A stretch of 64,000 nucleotides of DNA from Phalacrocorax aristotelis (lineage: Eukaryota; Chordata; Aves; Suliformes; Phalacrocoracidae), in assembly GCF_949628215.1 (NCBI RefSeq), contig NC_134278.1, positions 40,173,691 to 40,237,690 on the forward strand. The letters are read 5' to 3'. Position 1 is the stretch's first letter. Every line of letters begins with the position of its first letter. Below are positions 60,901 through 64,000 of the stretch, in pieces. The notes below the pieces were generated by a model. The model searched no databases and was not told where the DNA came from. It was given only the letters and a program-made list of their open reading frames with translations. The translations under genes were made by a program, and so were the position numbers.

Positions 60901-63900
60901 ACAGAGCACACCTACTCTTGTTTTTTTACCATTGCTGCATTCTTCAGGACCAATCCTGTCTTCTTTCTTGATTTTCCTATTTGTAAATAAGCAAATGAGA
61001 AGCAACAACCTTTAAAATTAAGTTCTGATAGCATCTTTGGCTTGGATGGACAAGCAAGTTGAATTCCAGAGGATTTTTTTTTAAATTATATTAAATTTAA
61101 CTAATTATTATTAAAGAATGTCCTGCAAATGCAGCCAAAAGGCACCCTTCATCATTTGGGCAAACTCCGAAAACAGCAGCCCCCCTTCTGAGAATGGTAG
61201 CTATCACGCATGCCCATGGAACACCAGAAACTCCTCTTCCCTTCGCCCTTGTGACCTTTGAATACCTCCTTGGCTTCTTTCTCCAGCCCTGCCCTACAAG
61301 CAGATGCAGCACCCACAAGTCTGAGCCTGCACCAGAAGGCATCCTGAAGCCCTGGTATTATCTTTTGCATTTTGGGTGTCACTTAATTTCTTGTGTTATC
61401 CTCCAAGTGTCCCAGGAGCAGAGAGGCTCCCACACACCACAGGCTGCTCTGCACTGACGCAGGCAAATTATCAGAGTTGCTGAAGAGAGGTAACAATGAA
61501 AGGTCCCACCAGAATGACTGACAGCAATATTTGCTGGGGATTCAAGGAAAAAAGAAGCAACCTGAGCGTTAAACAAAAAGATTCACAGGTATTCCATTAT
61601 TTTACTGAGTCTCCCAACTTCTTCCCAGTTTGCTTGTAACTTTTCCAGTTGCCATCTGTCTACTCTCAGAGACAGTAACACCAACTCAGTAGATATACAC
61701 TTAAACAAGACTCCCCAGGACAATGGAAAACACAGATAAACACCATTCAGAAACAAAGGGCTCCTGTCTGCCAAAATACTTCATACCATATTATGCAGAG
61801 AGTGAAAGTCAAGTTTTCTATTATTTTACAGATGTTTTCAACTGATTATCTAAAATTATCTCTCAAAGCAATACTCTTTGGCCTCATCCTCCTTCGCCTA
61901 AAATCAATTGGCGTTCTGCCATTATTTCAAATGACACTGGATCAGGACTTTTAAGATTAGCTATTAGAGTTCTCAAGCTTCAGCCAAACATTGATTATTC
62001 TGAGATAATAAGGCTTTCAGTACTTATTGCACATAAATAATTGACTGCAAAGCCTCTCCTATTCTAAAGCCATAGTGTAAAGAGGGTTAACTAATACATA
62101 AGTTTGTTTTGTTTTTTATTTTAAAAGAATTAACATTACAGACAACGGCACTTCAGAAATATGTACAATAATCATTATTTCACCAAAGCCAAGTAAGAAT
62201 TGTGCCTCTGAAGAAAAATATTATAAGGAATACATACACTTTTCCCCCTTTTTTACTGTAACTTGCCAAGGTCAAAATGTTTAATCATGGCGTGTTATAG
62301 GCAACTTATGGTACTAACAGGATGATGGCTTCTGTTTAGCTCTGTTTTCATGCTTCTTTTTGGAATAGGCTTATTTGAAATCCAATTCCTTTGAGCAAAA
62401 TTAGAATAGATAATATTACAACTGTCACAGCACTGTGGAACAGCAAACAAAATGTCACTAACATGTAGGTTTGACCTGAAGGGCTTTAGAGATTTTATGT
62501 CAATATTCTTTTTCTCTACTTTTAATTAATAAAAGTAACTACACCTCATCTAAAGACTAAACTAGCTCACAAGGCCAGGAAGGACTCTTCCTGTTACATA
62601 TAATACTGCTCAGTTGAAGTAACTAGGTTTGTTAGACTCCTGAAACATTAAGTGCTTATTATCAGAGAGAAGTAGAACACTAGACTAGATAGACTACTGA
62701 TCAAACTGATGTCAGTGAACATGTTCCTGCACCATAAGGGCAGAGCATGAGAGAGAGATAATGCAGCCTTACTTTAAATATATTTCAGTATTTAGCTTTT
62801 TTTTAATGAAAAAAAATTAATTACCATATGAATGGATCATTGCATGTCAGGTTTAGATCTGATAAACAGCCACGCAAAAGTGAAATGTATACTTCAAGTG
62901 CAGCTAAAACAAAGAAGCCTGATCAATAATGCAGGATGTCTCATTTATACAACTAGCAATTTCAGCAGCTCTCATTATCTAATACAGAAATAATTGTTCA
63001 GATAATTAGCTATTATTTTTCTCTAACCCCAAATCTGAACACTTTCATATGCTCACTGTATCACCTCTTCTGTTTGTAGAGATTACTATTATGAGTTGCT
63101 TTCACATTTCATAGAACTTTATTGCTTGTTTTTTGCAAATGGAAGCAGAAAAAATGTGTAAGTTCATCAAATTCTGATCAAATCACAGCAAGCAAGAAGT
63201 AGCCTACAGTGCTCATAATAAAAAAAATATGCACTGACATAGAAATGTAGCTGGAAAGAGATTCTGAAGAAAACTTATTTCTATCACACTACCACGAGGC
63301 TGGTTACCAGGTTGCTGTTACCATCTCTACTGTCACTGCTGCCTGGTCATTCAGCCGAATAAAAACCTCACCATACTGATGATCTGTATTGCAGTAGCAC
63401 CTAAGACACCCACACCAAGACCAAGCAGAGATGGTCCCCTGCCCCGGACAGCTCATCATCTCACACCAGCCTCAGAGGAGTGAAGTAATTCTTCCGAACT
63501 CCTCCTGTTCCACCCACCTGGGTATTTTTCTGAAGACATCAGAGCTCAAACTGATGTTCTGGGCTTCACCAAAATTTCCAGATGAGGTTCTAGATCTACA
63601 CGGCGCAGCAGGTCATTTCCCACCCTCACAGTGGTCTCTTCTGATCACACATCTAAGCAATCCCTTCACACAGGCACCTGCTTCTCTGAAGGAACAGTGC
63701 ACAGCATATGTTTCATATTTGTGAGACACTTTCAGAGCAACAAATGAAGGGAATTATACATGGTATTTGGTTATCAGTGAGACTCAGCGCACGGGAAATG
63801 AGCTAGTGCGGTACAATTAATACCATATTGGAAAGTAAAGCAGGCCAGTGCTGCCCACCTCCATACAGTTACCTTTCAGAAATAAAAAGGGCTTATGTTC

Positions 63901-64000
63901 ACATAATAACACTTCAACATAGATTTTATGGTACTTTGAAGGCTGGATATTGAGACTTGATTTCCCACGTCATTGAAATGTAGCCACTCTCAAGAGGCAG
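57921..64000. other. CGA upstream flank, no gene seen
   Basis: About 6 kb of AT-rich DNA beyond the CGA proximal promoter. Distal pituitary enhancers of CGA would be expected here by analogy with mammals, but none can be recognised from sequence alone. No ZNF292 exon was identified. Confidence 0.55.
60473..60496. repeat. Inverted repeat with 8-bp arms, 8-nt loop
   Basis: AGGAGCTG (60473-60480) and CAGCTCCT (60489-60496). Short; likely chance. Confidence 0.6.

Overview
This window is vertebrate nuclear DNA, almost certainly from a bird and probably a neoavian. Three things point there. The two protein-coding genes have bird-like sequences. CR1 LINE fragments are the dominant old repeat. Two solo LTRs closely resemble ERVL- and ERVK-type LTRs known from neoavian genomes. 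Gene density is very low and most of the window is AT-rich non-coding DNA. No operons, CRISPR arrays, tRNA or rRNA genes were found.

Layout. About 1-11,740 is upstream sequence, or the 5' intron, of HTR1E; it holds one CR1 scrap and a perfect hairpin. HTR1E (+ strand, serotonin receptor 5-HT1E) follows as a single coding exon at 11,917-13,011. It has a good splice acceptor at 11,740, three short upstream ORFs in the 5' UTR, and poly(A) signals at 13,198 and beyond. About 13,440-48,690 is a roughly 35 kb gene-free interval. It contains CR1 fragments (15.6, 27.8-28.2, 33.2-34.3, 42.2-43.06 and 47.3-47.5 kb), an ERVL-type solo LTR (41,205-41,800) and an ERVK-like LTR (about 45.0-46.5 kb). It also has a GC-richer stretch with chance-length ORFs at 20.4-27.4 kb. 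CGA (- strand, common alpha subunit of the glycoprotein hormones) runs from about 57,714 back to about 48,690. It has one non-coding and three coding exons encoding 120 residues. Its proximal promoter is recognisable just upstream (57,739-57,920). 57,921-64,000 is CGA upstream flank with no gene seen.

The two genes are tail-to-tail, matching the human 6q14 order HTR1E(+) - CGA(-), after which ZNF292 would be expected to the right. They share no pathway: one is a neuronal Gi-coupled receptor, the other the shared subunit of TSH, LH and FSH. I see no evidence of a novel multi-gene system. The points most worth a second look are the CGA promoter (conserved core but no consensus CRE), the clustered uORFs of HTR1E, and the structure of the two LTRs.
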